Shown: positions 13,176 to 13,372 of the stretch, one piece after another
Position numbering within the stretch: the stretch's first letter is position 1
Layout: each line of letters begins with the position of its first letter
NCBI GenBank assembly: GCA_902478825.1
Contig: CABSMK010000036.1
Location: 1-13,372 of the forward strand
Length of the DNA stretch: 13,372 nucleotides
Direction: 5' to 3'
From: an uncultured Collinsella sp.
GTDB lineage: Bacteria; Actinomycetota; Coriobacteriia; Coriobacteriales; Coriobacteriaceae
The notes under the pieces: model-generated
Seen by the model: only the letters and a program-made list of their open reading frames with translations
Databases searched by the model: none
What the model was told of the DNA's origin: nothing
Program-made: the position numbers and the translations under genes

Positions 13176-13372
13176 ATGGGGTCGAGCAACGCATCACGCA
13201 ACGGCCGCGGAGGCTTCGTTTCTGCCGCCAGGCATGCGAAACGCGCGTTTGACGAGGGCGAAGACGATCTGTTTGCGTTGAGCCTGGACGACGTGATGAG
13301 CGACCGCCCTTGGACCGCCGATGAACTCATGGGCGGCGGGGCTCGCTCGGCAGGTCCAAAGCCTACGTCGGC
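13176..13372 (+). CDS. Unidentified protein, 5' part only
   Basis: An open frame runs from ATG 13176 to the window end (65 codons) without a stop. AAAGGA (13161-13166) lies 9 bases upstream and a TATAAT box precedes it. The visible N-terminus is Ser/Asn/Gly/Arg-rich (MGSSNASRNGRGG), then has an acidic stretch (FDEGEDDLFALSLDDVM), with no signal peptide, membrane segment or recognised domain. It reads as a soluble protein with a disordered start. I do not recognise the family. It is co-oriented with the regulator but likely has its own promoter. Confidence 0.6.
   Translation, partial: MGSSNASRNGRGGFVSAARHAKRAFDEGEDDLFALSLDDVMSDRPWTADELMGGGARSAGPKPTS

Noticed and set aside
13055..13330. Minus-strand 91-codon frame at the right edge
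   Set aside because: It overlaps the plus-strand gene that has a TATAAT box and ribosome-binding site; no start signal or similarity on the minus side.

Overview
The window is about 13.3 kb of high-GC bacterial DNA. The protein sequences, gene set and style of intergenic palindromes fit a gut Coriobacteriia, most likely Collinsella (Actinomycetota); the genus is inferred. The first 48 bases are not genomic: they match an Illumina Nextera/Tn5 read-2 adapter with an index. This is therefore the raw end of a short-read contig, and rpsE is cut off there.

Region 1 (49-2788, minus strand) is part of the spc ribosomal-protein operon, transcribed rplE, rpsN (zinc type), rpsH, rplF, rplR, rpsE. Several gaps are wide (75-119 bases) and hold small hairpins. 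The usual upstream neighbour rplX is missing. rplE is instead preceded by about 310 noncoding bases and then an unrelated gene.

Region 2 (2789-5900) holds a 65-bp hairpin, an XdhC/CoxI-family gene and yqeB (both minus), then the divergent gene yqeC (plus). All three are accessory genes for maturing (selenium-dependent) molybdenum hydroxylases. yqeC ends inside a striking palindromic element with two perfect 36-bp arms.

Region 3 (5901-12123, minus strand) contains dpaL/ygeX, ygeY and ygeW, closed by a clear intrinsic terminator, then mocA/ygfJ and hydA. With yqeB and yqeC this is the E. coli ygeW-ygeX-ygeY-hyuA-yqeBC-ygfJ gene set, which was linked in 2023 work to anaerobic purine/uric-acid breakdown by gut bacteria. 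A plausible division of labour (inference) is as follows. MocA, YqeB, YqeC and the XdhC-like protein equip a molybdenum hydroxylase encoded elsewhere. HydA opens a cyclic ureide. YgeW and YgeY remove carbamoyl or ureido groups. DpaL turns 2,3-diaminopropionate into pyruvate and ammonia. The hydroxylase, ygfK, ssnA and a carbamate kinase are not in the window.

Region 4 (12124-13372) has a divergent YheO/DauR-type PAS-HTH regulator. The intergenic region it shares with dpaL carries two identical-type 15-bp palindromes (AACAAA-N3-TTTGTT) 51 bp apart, a strong operator candidate. The window ends inside an unidentified plus-strand gene.
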